From: CAIUGU01 sp963819685 | GTDB taxonomy: Bacteria; Pseudomonadota; Gammaproteobacteria; Steroidobacterales; Steroidobacteraceae | NCBI GenBank assembly: GCA_963819685.1 | Contig: CAWFXI010000005.1 | Location: forward strand, 395,278 to 459,277 | Direction: 5' to 3' | Length of the DNA: 64,000 nucleotides | Part shown: in pieces, positions 8,191-17,305 of the stretch | Numbering within the stretch: position 1 is the stretch's first letter | Layout of the letters: every line of letters begins with the position of its first letter | The notes under the pieces: generated by a model | The model's input: only the letters and a program-made list of their open reading frames with translations | The model's database searches: none | Told to the model about the DNA's origin: nothing | Made by a program: the position numbers and the translations under genes

Positions 8191-11094
8191 ATGAGAAAAC
8201 ACATCCCGTGCCTCCTGCTGATGGGCGCATTGCTGTCTCCGTCGACCCCGTACGCCCTTGGCCTCGGGGACATCCGGCTGAATTCGGCGCTCAACCAGCC
8301 GTTTGACGCCGAGATCGACCTGCTGTCGGCCACGGCGGAAGAGCTCTCGTCCCTGCAGGTGGGCCTCGCAAATGCCGAGACTTTCACGCGCTACGGTCTT
8401 GACCGGCCCGGGTACCTGTCGAACTTCACGTTCAGGGTGACTCGCGCCGCTGATGGTCGCAGCGTCCTCCGGGTGACCTCGTCGCCTTCGGTGACAGAGC
8501 CCTTCGTGACGTTGCTGGTCGAGGCCAACTGGTCGCGTGGCCGGCTGCTGCGTGAGTACACCGTCCTGCTTGATCCGCCAGTGTTTGCGCCAGGCGCGGC
8601 TGCGGCCGCGGCACCGGTGGCTGCACCCGTCGCGGGTGCGCCAGGCGCAGGTGCCATCGAGCGGCCTCTGGCAGCCGCACCCGCACCTGCCGCTCCGGCG
8701 CCCCCTCCTGCAGCCAGCCCACGGCCTGTAGCAGCTGAATCGGGCCAATCGGCAATTGGCGATTCCTATCGGGTCCAGCGCAACGACACCCTGTGGAATA
8801 TCGCCAGCCGGATTCGACCGGGTTCCATTCGCGTCGTGAACCAGACGATGATCGCGCTGTACCGGGCCAACCCCGAAGCGTTTGATGGCAATATCAATCA
8901 GTTACGTGCGGGTAGCCTGCTCCGTGTGCCCGCTGCCGGTGAGATCGACAGTGTTACCCAGAGTGCTGCCGCAGCAGAAGTCGCCGAGCAGTACCGCAAC
9001 TGGCGGGGCAGAACTGCCGCCGCTACGGAGGAAGGGGGCAGACTCAGGCTGGTGACTCCGTCGGAATCCGCTGCGCCTGCTGCTGGCACTCCGCCAGCCG
9101 GCGGTGAGGATGGACTGAGGCAGCAAGTCACCACGCTTCAGTCACAGCTGGCAGAGACACAGCGCCTTCTCGACCTCAAGAACGCCGAACTCGCTGATAT
9201 GCAGCGTCGGCTGGGACAAGGCGGGGCACCTGCGACACCGCCTGCAGCCCCGGCTCCTGCGCCTGCCGAACCTGCCGCCGCAGGGCCCGAACCCGCAGTG
9301 GAGCCAGTAGCCGAAGCGCCCGTGGCCGAGCCGCCCGCGAGTCCGGCCCCCGCAGCAGTACAGCCTGAACCCGCTCCCTCATTGCTCGATCAGTTGGGCC
9401 AGTATTGGTGGGCGCTCGCCGGCCTCGGCCTTGCCGTTCTGGTTGGTCTTGCGTTGTATTTCCGCAGCCGGCGGTCCATGGATATCGATGAGGCCGTTGA
9501 GACGATGATGCCAGCCGATTTCGGTGGCCGTCGCCGGACGGCACCGCAGCCGACCACCAAATCCCGATCCCGCGAAGAGTCGTTCCTCGTGGAAGAAGGG
9601 GACGATGCGGAAGACACGGCCGAAATCCAGACCGTCAAGAAGCCGGTTCCTGCGACACCGCGGGCCAGTGATGCCGCAGCTGTCGTTGCGAAGACGGCAG
9701 ATGACACGCTGAGCAGCGAGACGGCCGTGCACTTCGACCAGCAGGACGCGCTGGCCGAGGCCGATTTCCACATGGCGTACGGCCTGTACGATCAGGCGGC
9801 GGATCTCGTGAAGATCGCTATCGAGCGGGAGCCCGCACGGCGTGACTTACGGCTCAAGCTGCTCGAAATCTTCTTCGTCTGGGGCAACAAGGATATGTTC
9901 CTCGACAGCGCCCGTCAGCTCTATCAATCGAGGGAACAGGCGGCTTCCGGCGAGTGGGACAAGATCCTCATCATGGGCCGGCAGATCAGTCCTGAAGATC
10001 CCATGTTCCAGGGTGACGCCGGCGTTTCCCGGCCTACGGACGTCGTGGATCTCAATCTGGAAGGAGGAGAGAACCGCGTCGACGTCGATCTCTTTGGCCC
10101 CGATGGGGGCGAAGAGGGCAAGCTCGACCTCGAGTTCGGTGCCGACGGCAAGCCGGAGCGTTCTACCAGCGATTCGGGTATCGACTTCCTGCTCGACGAA
10201 CCCCGTCGGGGTGTGGATGAAGAACCCACCCGTGAACTCGATTCCGGTGCCCGTACGCAGGAAACCCCGACGATTGAATCGCCCTATCTGGGTGATCGGG
10301 CGTCGCAGACCATCCGCGAGCAGGTGGATACCCAGGCGATCACGAAGCTCTCGGCCGGGGTCGACCAGACAGCCGAGCTGTCGCTCGACGATCTGGGGCT
10401 CGATGTCAGTTCGTTCGAGGAGACAGGATCGCCGCTCGACACCGATGCGGTGGAAAGGACGGGTGAGAACGAGGAACCGGGCTTCGACGTGGGTGAAGCC
10501 GATGACGCAACCCGCCTTGCAGACCATTCATTCCTCGGCAGCTACGACCGGACGGTTGAATCGCCCCGCCCCGGCGGGTTTGCGGACGAGGGCACCGGGA
10601 CTGTCGTGATCAGCGAGCCCGAAGGCGACACGGTCGAGCGACCGCGCGCCGACGTGGGAGCAACCGCCCGCATGAAAGCGGTCGATTTCGATCTGGACTC
10701 TTTGTCGGGTGACGCGGCTCCCCTTGGAGATACCGTCAAGCGTGCAGGGACGCCTCCAGCTTCGCTCGATGAATTTTCGGACGACGTGTTTGGCACGGGC
10801 GGCACGTCCATGGTCAAGCAGCTGGACGAGATGGACCTCGATCTGGATGTCGGTCTCGAGGCCGATGACCTCGATCGCGCGCCGACCAAGACGGAACAGG
10901 TCACGTCCGTCATGGACATGCCGGAACTTGAGCCGGTCACCATGAGTGAAGTGGGCACCAAGCTGGATCTTGCCCGGGCCTACATGGACATGGGTGATCC
11001 GGATGGCGCACGGAGCATCCTTGAGGAGGTGTTGCAGGAAGGCAGCACCGGCCAGAAGCAGGAGGCCGAGCGGCTCCTGGATTCCATCCGGTAA
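8191..11094 (+). CDS. fimV: FimV-family polar hub protein (LysM, TM, C-terminal TPR)
   Basis: 967 residues. FimV is an inner-membrane protein that binds peptidoglycan and organises the type IV pilus/secretin machinery and cyclic-AMP signalling at the cell pole. Layout: signal peptide (about 1-24), the FimV N-terminal region LGDIRLNSALNQPFDAEIDL, an Ala/Pro-rich linker, a LysM domain at about 190-250 (YRVQRNDTLWNIASR), a short coiled coil (LRQQVTTLQSQLAETQRLLD), a second Pro/Ala linker, one membrane segment at about 405-425 (WWALAGLGLAVLVGLALYF), then a long acidic cytoplasmic part. It ends with the FimV C-terminal TPR (LDLARAYMDMGDPDGARSIL). GGGAGAG precedes the ATG. Genes fimV-truA are adjacent as in pseudomonads. 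Confidence 0.9.
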   Translation: MRKHIPCLLLMGALLSPSTPYALGLGDIRLNSALNQPFDAEIDLLSATAEELSSLQVGLANAETFTRYGLDRPGYLSNFTFRVTRAADGRSVLRVTSSPSVTEPFVTLLVEANWSRGRLLREYTVLLDPPVFAPGAAAAAAPVAAPVAGAPGAGAIERPLAAAPAPAAPAPPPAASPRPVAAESGQSAIGDSYRVQRNDTLWNIASRIRPGSIRVVNQTMIALYRANPEAFDGNINQLRAGSLLRVPAAGEIDSVTQSAAAAEVAEQYRNWRGRTAAATEEGGRLRLVTPSESAAPAAGTPPAGGEDGLRQQVTTLQSQLAETQRLLDLKNAELADMQRRLGQGGAPATPPAAPAPAPAEPAAAGPEPAVEPVAEAPVAEPPASPAPAAVQPEPAPSLLDQLGQYWWALAGLGLAVLVGLALYFRSRRSMDIDEAVETMMPADFGGRRRTAPQPTTKSRSREESFLVEEGDDAEDTAEIQTVKKPVPATPRASDAAAVVAKTADDTLSSETAVHFDQQDALAEADFHMAYGLYDQAADLVKIAIEREPARRDLRLKLLEIFFVWGNKDMFLDSARQLYQSREQAASGEWDKILIMGRQISPEDPMFQGDAGVSRPTDVVDLNLEGGENRVDVDLFGPDGGEEGKLDLEFGADGKPERSTSDSGIDFLLDEPRRGVDEEPTRELDSGARTQETPTIESPYLGDRASQTIREQVDTQAITKLSAGVDQTAELSLDDLGLDVSSFEETGSPLDTDAVERTGENEEPGFDVGEADDATRLADHSFLGSYDRTVESPRPGGFADEGTGTVVISEPEGDTVERPRADVGATARMKAVDFDLDSLSGDAAPLGDTVKRAGTPPASLDEFSDDVFGTGGTSMVKQLDEMDLDLDVGLEADDLDRAPTKTEQVTSVMDMPELEPVTMSEVGTKLDLARAYMDMGDPDGARSILEEVLQEGSTGQKQEAERLLDSIR

Positions 11095-11180
11095 CGGCTA
11101 CTGGCAACAGGCTTCCGGCTTCAGCCAGAATTCCGACGCCTGCTACGGAACTCTGGCAAAGTGGTTCGTTCTCTTCCTGG

Positions 11181-11208
11181 CCGTAGCCCGTAGCCCGTAG
11201 CCCGTCGT
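11181..11208. repeat. 7-nt tandem repeat CCGTAGC x3 plus a partial unit
   Basis: Three exact copies of CCGTAGC at 11181-11201, then CCGTCGT. The array lies between fimV and truA and ends 11 bases before the truA ATG, so copy-number change would alter the spacing in front of truA. It is one of several junctions here with a different 7-nt unit. Confidence 0.8.
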
Positions 11209-11219
11209 CTTCCGCCCCC

Positions 11220-11990
11220 ATGCCCCGCATTGCGCTCGGGATCGAATACGACGGCACCGCGTTCGCGGGGTGGCAGTCGCAGTCGCACTCGACCGGTATC
11301 CAGTCAGTTGTTGAGGCAGCCCTCGCATGCGTGGCGGATCATCCAGTGGCCGTTACAGCGGCAGGACGAACGGACGCTGGAGTCCACGCGACACTGCAGG
11401 TGGTTCATTTCGACGCAGCGGTCGAACGAAGTGAACGGGCATGGGTACTGGGAGCGAACACCAACCTGCGGCCCGATGTCAGCGTGCTTTGGGCCCGCTT
11501 CATGCCGGCGGAATTCCACGCCCGCTTCAGTGCGGTGGCACGCAGTTACCGCTATGTCATTCGTAATCGCGCAGCGCGGCCCTCGCTGGATCGGCACAGG
11601 GCGTGCTGGGTGCGTGAGCCGTTGCGGGCAGACCTGATGCATGAGGCGGCCCAGGCACTGCTCGGCGTCCATGACTTTTCGTCGTTCAGGGCGGCGGAGT
11701 GCCAGTCGCGCTCACCCATCCGGAACCTCGAGTCGATCAGTGTGGGACAACGGGAAGATCTGGTGACCATCGATGTCACGGCCAACGCGTTTCTGCACCA
11801 CATGGTGCGCAATATCGCGGGAGTTCTGCTGGCTGTCGGGAGGGGCAAACAGCCCGTGAGCTGGGTGCGGGAAGTCCTGGAATTCAAGGACCGTCGCCTT
11901 GGAGGAGTGACCGCGCCACCTGAGGGACTGTACCTGGTCGGCGTCCGTTACCCTGCAGCGTTTGCGCTGCCCGCAACGCCGAATGCCTGA
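11220..11990 (+). CDS. truA: tRNA pseudouridine(38-40) synthase TruA
   Basis: 256 residues. It converts uridines 38-40 in the anticodon arm of many tRNAs to pseudouridine. The catalytic Asp is in the family block AAGRTDAGVHA, near residue 52. Other blocks are LGIEYDGTAFAGWQSQ at the N-terminus, HDFSSFRAAECQSRSPIR and NAFLHHMVRNIAGVLLAVG. The start ATG at 11220 gives the standard MPRIALGIEYDG. It follows fimV and precedes accD, as in pseudomonads, but the trpF found there between truA and accD is absent. Confidence 0.95.
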   Translation: MPRIALGIEYDGTAFAGWQSQSHSTGIQSVVEAALACVADHPVAVTAAGRTDAGVHATLQVVHFDAAVERSERAWVLGANTNLRPDVSVLWARFMPAEFHARFSAVARSYRYVIRNRAARPSLDRHRACWVREPLRADLMHEAAQALLGVHDFSSFRAAECQSRSPIRNLESISVGQREDLVTIDVTANAFLHHMVRNIAGVLLAVGRGKQPVSWVREVLEFKDRRLGGVTAPPEGLYLVGVRYPAAFALPATPNA

Positions 11991-12073
11991 TTGCCGGAAA
12001 TTTACTTGCCGCGCCCTGATGTTAGGCGCTATAGATGCTGCCGGCCGCCGGCCTGAGGTTCAAGGTTAAGAGC

Positions 12074-12961
12074 ATGACCTGGTTCGAAAAAATCATTCCG
12101 TCGAGGATCAAGACCGAGCGCCGCACGCGCTCAGTGCCCGAGGGGCTCTGGATGAAGTGCGCTGCCTGCGATGCGGTGCTGTACCGGGCCGAACTCGAAC
12201 GGAACCTGCACGTTTGCCCGAAATGCGCCCACCACATGCGCATTGGCGGCCGTGAACGGCTCGAATACTTTCTCGATGAAGAATCCTTTGAGGAACTGGC
12301 TGCACAGATCGAACCGGAGGATCCGTTGCGCTTTCGTGATTCGAAGCGCTACCGGGACCGGCTCGTACAGGCGCAGAAGAGCACAGAAGAAAAGGATGCC
12401 CTGATTGTCTTCGCCGGCAAGCTCAAGGGCCTGGAAGTAGTCGCCTGCGCCTTCGAGTTCCGCTTTCTGGGCGGGTCGATGGGCTCGGTGGTGGGCGAGA
12501 AATTCGTTCGCGCGGTCGACTACTGTCTCGAGCACCGTGCTCCGCTGGTGTGCTTCTCTGCCAGCGGTGGTGCGCGCATGCAGGAGGCGCTTTACTCGCT
12601 GCTGCAGATGGCCAAGACGAGTGCCGCATTATCCAGGCTGGCGGCGGCGCAGTTGCCGTACATCTCCGTTCTGACGGACCCCACCACGGGCGGGGTCTCT
12701 GCCAGTTTCGCCATGCTTGGCGACGTCAATATCGGCGAGCCGAAGGCACTGATCGGTTTTGCGGGACCGCGAGTCATCCAGCAGACCGTGAGAGAGACTC
12801 TGCCGGAGGGCTTTCAGCGCAGCGAATTTCTGCTCGATCATGGCGCGCTCGACATGATTCTCGATCGTCGGGACATGCGCGATCGTATCGCAGCCCTGCT
12901 CTACATGTTCATGGGCAAGCCGGCGCCGGAAGGCAATGGACGGCAGGACGTGGAGACGTGA
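12074..12961 (+). CDS. accD: Acetyl-CoA carboxylase carboxyltransferase subunit beta
   Basis: 295 residues from the ATG at 12074 (MTWFEKIIPSRIK); the open frame begins 39 bases earlier without family sequence. With AccA it transfers carboxyl from carboxybiotin to acetyl-CoA, the first committed step of fatty-acid synthesis. The N-terminal zinc ribbon is intact: CAAC and CPKC, about 20 residues apart. The crotonase-like core follows, with FSASGGARMQEALYSLLQM and DPTTGGVSASFAMLGD. The order accD-folC-dedD-cvpA-purF downstream is the same as in E. coli. Confidence 0.95.
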   Translation: MTWFEKIIPSRIKTERRTRSVPEGLWMKCAACDAVLYRAELERNLHVCPKCAHHMRIGGRERLEYFLDEESFEELAAQIEPEDPLRFRDSKRYRDRLVQAQKSTEEKDALIVFAGKLKGLEVVACAFEFRFLGGSMGSVVGEKFVRAVDYCLEHRAPLVCFSASGGARMQEALYSLLQMAKTSAALSRLAAAQLPYISVLTDPTTGGVSASFAMLGDVNIGEPKALIGFAGPRVIQQTVRETLPEGFQRSEFLLDHGALDMILDRRDMRDRIAALLYMFMGKPAPEGNGRQDVET

Positions 12962-12966
12962 GGGAC

Positions 12967-13087
12967 GAAAGGACGTGACGGCGTGATCTCGTGAAGGGGT
13001 GATGTCGTCAGGCTCGCGGCGTAGCCACCCCTTCAAGTCCCCGGCGTTTTTCCGACGTAACGTCATCACGTCACCACCCCATCACGC
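12967..13087. repeat. Paired 8-nt-spaced GTGA / TCAC arrays between accD and folC
   Basis: The left arm (about 12967-13010) repeats a roughly 8-nt pattern around CGTGA (GGACGTGA, CGGCGTGA, TCTCGTGA, AGGGGTGA). The right arm (about 13058-13087) reads the complementary pattern (ACGTCATC, ACGTCACC, ACCCCATC). The arms can pair as one long imperfect hairpin that ends just before the folC ATG. No gene was seen in this 129-base gap. Confidence 0.55.
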
Positions 13088-13090
13088 CCC

Positions 13091-14371
13091 ATGCCCGAAA
13101 AGAACCTGTCCGACTGGCTTGCCTGGCAGGAAACGCTGCATCCCTCGGTCATCGACCTTGGCCTCGACCGCGTCCGCCGCGTACTCGCGCGGTTGGGGTT
13201 GGAGCCTCCAGGATGTCCAGTCATTACAGTCGGCGGCACCAACGGCAAGGGGTCGTGCGTCGCACTGCTCGATAGCGTCCTGATCGCTGCGGGGTTTCGC
13301 ACCGGGACGTTCACGTCGCCCCACCTGCACCGTTACAACGAGCGCATCCGGATTGCAGGAACCGACGCGTCCGACGCTTCTCTGGTGGCCGCATTCGAGC
13401 GGATCGAAGCTGCCCGCCAGGGCGATACGCTGACATTCTTCGAATTCAACACGTTGGCCGCGCTGCTGATCTTCGACACCGCCGGTCTCGACTGCGCGCT
13501 TCTTGAAGTGGGGATGGGCGGGCGACTCGATGCCGTAAACGTCGTGGATCCGGATGTCGCCCTGGTCACGTCCATCGGCCTCGATCACTGCGAGTGGCTG
13601 GGTGCGACTGTTGAAGAGATCGGTCGTGAAAAGGCGGGGATCTTTCGCGCAGGCCGGCCTGCGGTCTTCGGCAGCCGCGATATGCCCGCTTCGGTCCAGT
13701 CAGCGGCGGACCGGGTTGGCGCGTCGCTGCACCAGTTGGGCAGGGATTTCGACTACACGGTCGGCCCGAATGACTGGAGTTGGCAAGGGGGTACGATCCG
13801 TCTCGATGGGTTACCGCGGCCGGCACTAGCGGGCGCTGTCCAGTATGCAAACGCTGCTGCGGTCATTGCCGTCCTGCAGGTTGTCAGCACGCGCCTGCCG
13901 GTTGCGAAAGAGGCGCTGGCAGCAGGACTCAGCGCTGCCAGTCTGGCGGGTAGGTTCGAGATTCGGCCGGGACCCGTCACGTGGATTTTCGATGTGGCCC
14001 ACAACCCGGCCGCAGCGCAGGTGCTTGCCGATAATCTGGCCGGTCTCCCCAACGTCGGCCGCACGATCGCGGTATGCGGGATTCTCGGTGACAAGGACGT
14101 TGTGTCGATCGCAACTCAGCTGCACTCGAGCATTGACCTCTGGATCCTGGCGGGGTTGAGTGGCCCTCGTGCTGGGAGCCTCGGGTCACTTCGTGAACGC
14201 TTCGAGCGCGCGGGGGTTCCAATCGAGTTTGCCGCGCCAGACGTCACGTCAGCGTGTGAAGCCGCCTTGTCGCTGGCGGGCCCAGGAGATCGCATTGTCG
14301 TGTTCGGCTCCTTCCTGACTGTTGGGCCTGCACGCGAGTGGTATGCAGTTCACCGCGCATCGCTGCGCTGA
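13091..14371 (+). CDS. folC: Bifunctional folylpolyglutamate synthase / dihydrofolate synthase
   Basis: 426 residues, Mur-ligase fold. It adds glutamate to dihydropteroate and extends the folate glutamate tail. The P-loop is VGGTNGKGSCVALLDS; further blocks are TFTSPHLHRYNERIRI, TFFEFNTLAALLIF, LEVGMGGRLDAVN and DHCEWLGATVEEIGREKAGIF. The C-terminal domain begins around DVAHNPAAAQVLADNL. Full length with a standard N-terminus. It lies between accD and the SPOR gene, the conserved accD-folC-dedD order. Confidence 0.95.
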   Translation: MPEKNLSDWLAWQETLHPSVIDLGLDRVRRVLARLGLEPPGCPVITVGGTNGKGSCVALLDSVLIAAGFRTGTFTSPHLHRYNERIRIAGTDASDASLVAAFERIEAARQGDTLTFFEFNTLAALLIFDTAGLDCALLEVGMGGRLDAVNVVDPDVALVTSIGLDHCEWLGATVEEIGREKAGIFRAGRPAVFGSRDMPASVQSAADRVGASLHQLGRDFDYTVGPNDWSWQGGTIRLDGLPRPALAGAVQYANAAAVIAVLQVVSTRLPVAKEALAAGLSAASLAGRFEIRPGPVTWIFDVAHNPAAAQVLADNLAGLPNVGRTIAVCGILGDKDVVSIATQLHSSIDLWILAGLSGPRAGSLGSLRERFERAGVPIEFAAPDVTSACEAALSLAGPGDRIVVFGSFLTVGPAREWYAVHRASLR

Positions 14372-14401
14372 CTCAACCCTGCGCCCTATATACTTCGACA
14401 G

Positions 14402-15052
14402 GTGGATACTCATCTGAAAGAGCGGCTGGTCGGAGCAGCGGTGCTGGTCGCAGCTGCTGTCATCCTGATCCCGGAAATGCTTTCCGGACCAAAGGGACGT
14501 GACGCTGAAGTTCCTCCTGCTGATCGTCCGGCCGGTGATGCGGGCATCAAGACCTATACGATCGATCTTGGGCGCAGCGCACGTTCGGGTGGGGACGAGA
14601 ACACAAAGCCGGAGTCGGCGCAGGCAGTGGAAAGTCCGGCACCTCCTCCTGAAGCTGAAGTGGCCACGGTTACCGCCACGCCACCCCGAAAGGCCGTCGA
14701 AGCGCCCGCTGCCGGGCAGGCTCCAGACAAGGCACCTGCAGTGAACTCGCCACCGCAGGAGGCAACACCCAAGCCTTCGCCGGAACCCACGGCCGCCTCT
14801 CGTACGGCTGGCAAGCAGAGCCAGCCATGGGCAGTTCAGGTTGGCAGTTTCGCGAACCAGGCAACGGCGGAAAAGCTGCTCCAGGATCTCAAGCGTCGCG
14901 GCTATGACGGTTTCATTGTGCCCTTTAAAACCGGCGCGCAGACGCTATATAGAGTTCGTGTAGGGCCGATGCAGGATCGCAAAGACGCAGACGCCACGAT
15001 GCAGAAGCTCAAACGTGAGGGGACCGCAGCGACGGTTGTCGCCAGCACCTGA
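14402..15052 (+). CDS. SPOR-domain cell-division protein (DedD-like)
   Basis: 216 residues starting with GTG at 14402. One N-terminal membrane segment (about residues 10-27, VGAAVLVAAAVILIPEML) is followed by a Pro/Ala-rich periplasmic linker and a C-terminal SPOR domain (about 138-214; QPWAVQVGSFANQATAEKLL and LYRVRVGPMQDRKDA). SPOR domains bind denuded peptidoglycan at the septum. Gene position between folC and cvpA is that of dedD in E. coli. Only 30 bases separate it from folC, suggesting one transcript. Confidence 0.87.
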   Translation: MDTHLKERLVGAAVLVAAAVILIPEMLSGPKGRDAEVPPADRPAGDAGIKTYTIDLGRSARSGGDENTKPESAQAVESPAPPPEAEVATVTATPPRKAVEAPAAGQAPDKAPAVNSPPQEATPKPSPEPTAASRTAGKQSQPWAVQVGSFANQATAEKLLQDLKRRGYDGFIVPFKTGAQTLYRVRVGPMQDRKDADATMQKLKREGTAATVVAST

Positions 15053-15249
15053 TGTACCCCGCTTATGAGGCATTCCACTAAGCCGCATTCCGTCCCCGTG
15101 CACGCTCTGCCCGGGGCGGAACGATTCAGGCAGACGCTGTTCGCAGATTCGACTCACGTTTGGGTCGAAGAGCAGTTCGACTCTGCTAGAATTCGCGCGG
15201 CCTTGGGTTGAGCGCCGTTTCCCGCCAGGCGACATAGCAGGACTACCGG

Positions 15250-15819
15250 ATGAATGGTGCCGACTTTCTGATTCTCGCCATCCTGATTGTCTCGATGCTG
15301 CTTGGGTTTTTTCGCGGCTTTCTGCGCGAAGCCATTTCCCTGATCGCCTGGCTTGGCGGCCTCTGGCTGTCCTGGCGATTTGCCCATCTCGTAGAGCCCC
15401 ACCTCGGCGGCCTGCTTGCTGATCCCCCGGCCAGTACCTGGGTCGCGCGTTCCATCATTCTTGTCTCGGTTGTGCTGGCTGGCTGGTTGCTGGCCTCTCT
15501 GCTCGGGATCCTGATCAGGCCGGGACTCAGTCTGATCGTAGACAGACTGCTTGGCATGTTCTTCGGCCTGATACGTGGGGCCGTCATTCTGTCGGTCCTC
15601 GTCATGCTGGCTGAGCTTGTCCACCTCAATGAAGTCGACTGGTGGCAGGAGTCGCGGCTGATGCCGCGGGTTGTCGATCTGGCGGGCTGGGTGCAGGGTT
15701 TTGCCAGCGCCGGCATGGACTATCTGGAATCGTCTGGCGTTGATCTACGGGGGCCTGAGGCTTATGTGCGGAATCGTCGGTATCGTCGGGTCCGGCCCCG
15801 TCAATCAGCAGATCTATGA
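15250..15819 (+). CDS. cvpA: CvpA family membrane protein
   Basis: 189 residues with about four membrane segments (FLILAILIVSMLLGFFRGF; AISLIAWLGGLWLSW; SIILVSVVLAGWLLASLLGI; GAVILSVLVMLAELV). CvpA was first linked to colicin V production and is involved in envelope stress tolerance; its biochemical role is unclear. The N-terminus MNGADFLILAILIVSMLLG fits the family. Its last 56 bases overlap the start of purF in another frame, which makes the Arg-rich C-terminal tail (RNRRYRRVRPRQSADL). A 197-base gap upstream has two GC hairpins and no gene. Confidence 0.9.
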   Translation: MNGADFLILAILIVSMLLGFFRGFLREAISLIAWLGGLWLSWRFAHLVEPHLGGLLADPPASTWVARSIILVSVVLAGWLLASLLGILIRPGLSLIVDRLLGMFFGLIRGAVILSVLVMLAELVHLNEVDWWQESRLMPRVVDLAGWVQGFASAGMDYLESSGVDLRGPEAYVRNRRYRRVRPRQSADL

Positions 15820-17275
15820 CGCGCTGACAGTGCTGCAGCATCGCGGCCAGGACGCCGCGGGCATCATGACCTGCCACGACGGCGAGGTGTTCATGCGCAA
15901 GAACACCGGCCTTGTCAGGGATGCGTTCCAGCAGCGGCACATGCTCGCGCTCAAGGGCAATATCGGCATCGGGCATGTGCGCTATCCGACCGCCGGGTAC
16001 GACAGTTCCTCGGAAGCCCAACCGTTCTTCGTGAACTCGCCCTACGGGATAGGTCTCGGCCACAACGGCAACCTGACGAATGCCGTGGAGCTCGCAGAGG
16101 TGTTGATCCGCGAGGACCGACGCCACCTGAACACGGAGTCGGACTCCGAAGTGCTGCTGAATGTGTTTGCCAGCGAATTGTCCCGTGCCGGAACCCCCCG
16201 TGCTTCCGCGGCGGAGATTTTCTCGGCAGTCACCTCGGTCTACCGACGCTGCCGTGGCGGCTTTGCCGTCGTAACGTTGATCGTTGGCCACGGACTGCTG
16301 GGCTTTCGCGATCCCCATGGAATCCGCCCGCTCGTCATCGGACGCCGCGAAACGGATCGGGGGCCCGAGTACATGCTGGCATCGGAAAGTGTTGCGCTCG
16401 ACATGGTGGGGTTCACGCTGGTTCGCGATGTGGCGCCCGGAGAAGCGGTGTTCATCGATGAGCAGGGGCGCTTCTATTCGCAGCAATGCGTACCGGTGGG
16501 CAACCATACGCCGTGCATCTTCGAATACGTTTATTTCGCCAGGCCGGATTCGATCATCGACAACATCTCCGTGCACAAGGCGAGGCTGCGGATGGGCGAT
16601 CTGCTGGCGGAGAAGATCCGTCGCCTGCGTCCCAACCACGACATCGATGTGGTCATTCCGATTCCGGATACCAGCCGCACCGCGGCCGTGCAGGTCGCTC
16701 AGCTGCTCGGCATCAAGTATCGTGAAGGCTTCGTCAAGAACCGCTATATCGGCCGCACGTTCATCATGCCGGGGCAGGAGCAGCGGTCGAAGTCGGTCCG
16801 GTCGAAGCTGAATCCGATCGATCTGGAATTCCGCGGCAAGAACGTCATGCTGATCGACGATTCCATCGTCCGCGGAACCACCTCGGCGCAGATCATCGAT
16901 CTGGCCCGCGAAGCCGGGGCCAGCAAGGTGTACTTCGCTTCCGCTGCACCGCCTGTTCGCTATCCGAACGTTTACGGAATCGATATGCCAGCCGCGTCGG
17001 AGCTCGTGGCTGCCGGCCGGACGGAGGATGAGGTCGCGCGCCTGATCGGTGCCGACTGGCTCGTCTACCAGGATATCGAGGACCTCGTGCATGCCTGTCT
17101 GCATCACGATTCCGACATCAAGGGTTTCGATACGTCCTGTTTTTCGGGCGAATACGTGACCGGCGATGTCACAGCCGAGTACCTGGCGCGATTGCAGGAG
17201 CAACGCTCCGACCAGGCGAAGGCATTGAGGAAGCACACACGGAAGGGGTCACTCAAGGCCGTGCGTGCGGTCTGA
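15764..17275 (+). CDS. purF: Amidophosphoribosyltransferase
   Basis: 503 residues from the ATG at 15764. It makes 5-phosphoribosylamine from PRPP and glutamine, the first step of purine synthesis. Met1 removal exposes the Ntn nucleophile Cys2 (MCGIVGIVGSGPVNQQ). The glutaminase domain carries LQHRGQDAAGI, and the PRTase domain has the PRPP motif VMLIDDSIVRGTTS. The C-terminal part VYFASAAPPVRYPNVYGIDMP matches the family. The open frame starts upstream inside cvpA, but the Cys2 rule fixes this start. It overlaps cvpA by 56 bases. Confidence 0.96.
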   Translation: MCGIVGIVGSGPVNQQIYDALTVLQHRGQDAAGIMTCHDGEVFMRKNTGLVRDAFQQRHMLALKGNIGIGHVRYPTAGYDSSSEAQPFFVNSPYGIGLGHNGNLTNAVELAEVLIREDRRHLNTESDSEVLLNVFASELSRAGTPRASAAEIFSAVTSVYRRCRGGFAVVTLIVGHGLLGFRDPHGIRPLVIGRRETDRGPEYMLASESVALDMVGFTLVRDVAPGEAVFIDEQGRFYSQQCVPVGNHTPCIFEYVYFARPDSIIDNISVHKARLRMGDLLAEKIRRLRPNHDIDVVIPIPDTSRTAAVQVAQLLGIKYREGFVKNRYIGRTFIMPGQEQRSKSVRSKLNPIDLEFRGKNVMLIDDSIVRGTTSAQIIDLAREAGASKVYFASAAPPVRYPNVYGIDMPAASELVAAGRTEDEVARLIGADWLVYQDIEDLVHACLHHDSDIKGFDTSCFSGEYVTGDVTAEYLARLQEQRSDQAKALRKHTRKGSLKAVRAV

Positions 17276-17305
17276 GTTTCAACTGAACACGGCTGGGGGA
17301 GTCGA

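Noticed and set aside
15626..17236. 536-residue open frame on the minus strand
   Set aside because: Antisense shadow of purF, which has all catalytic motifs.
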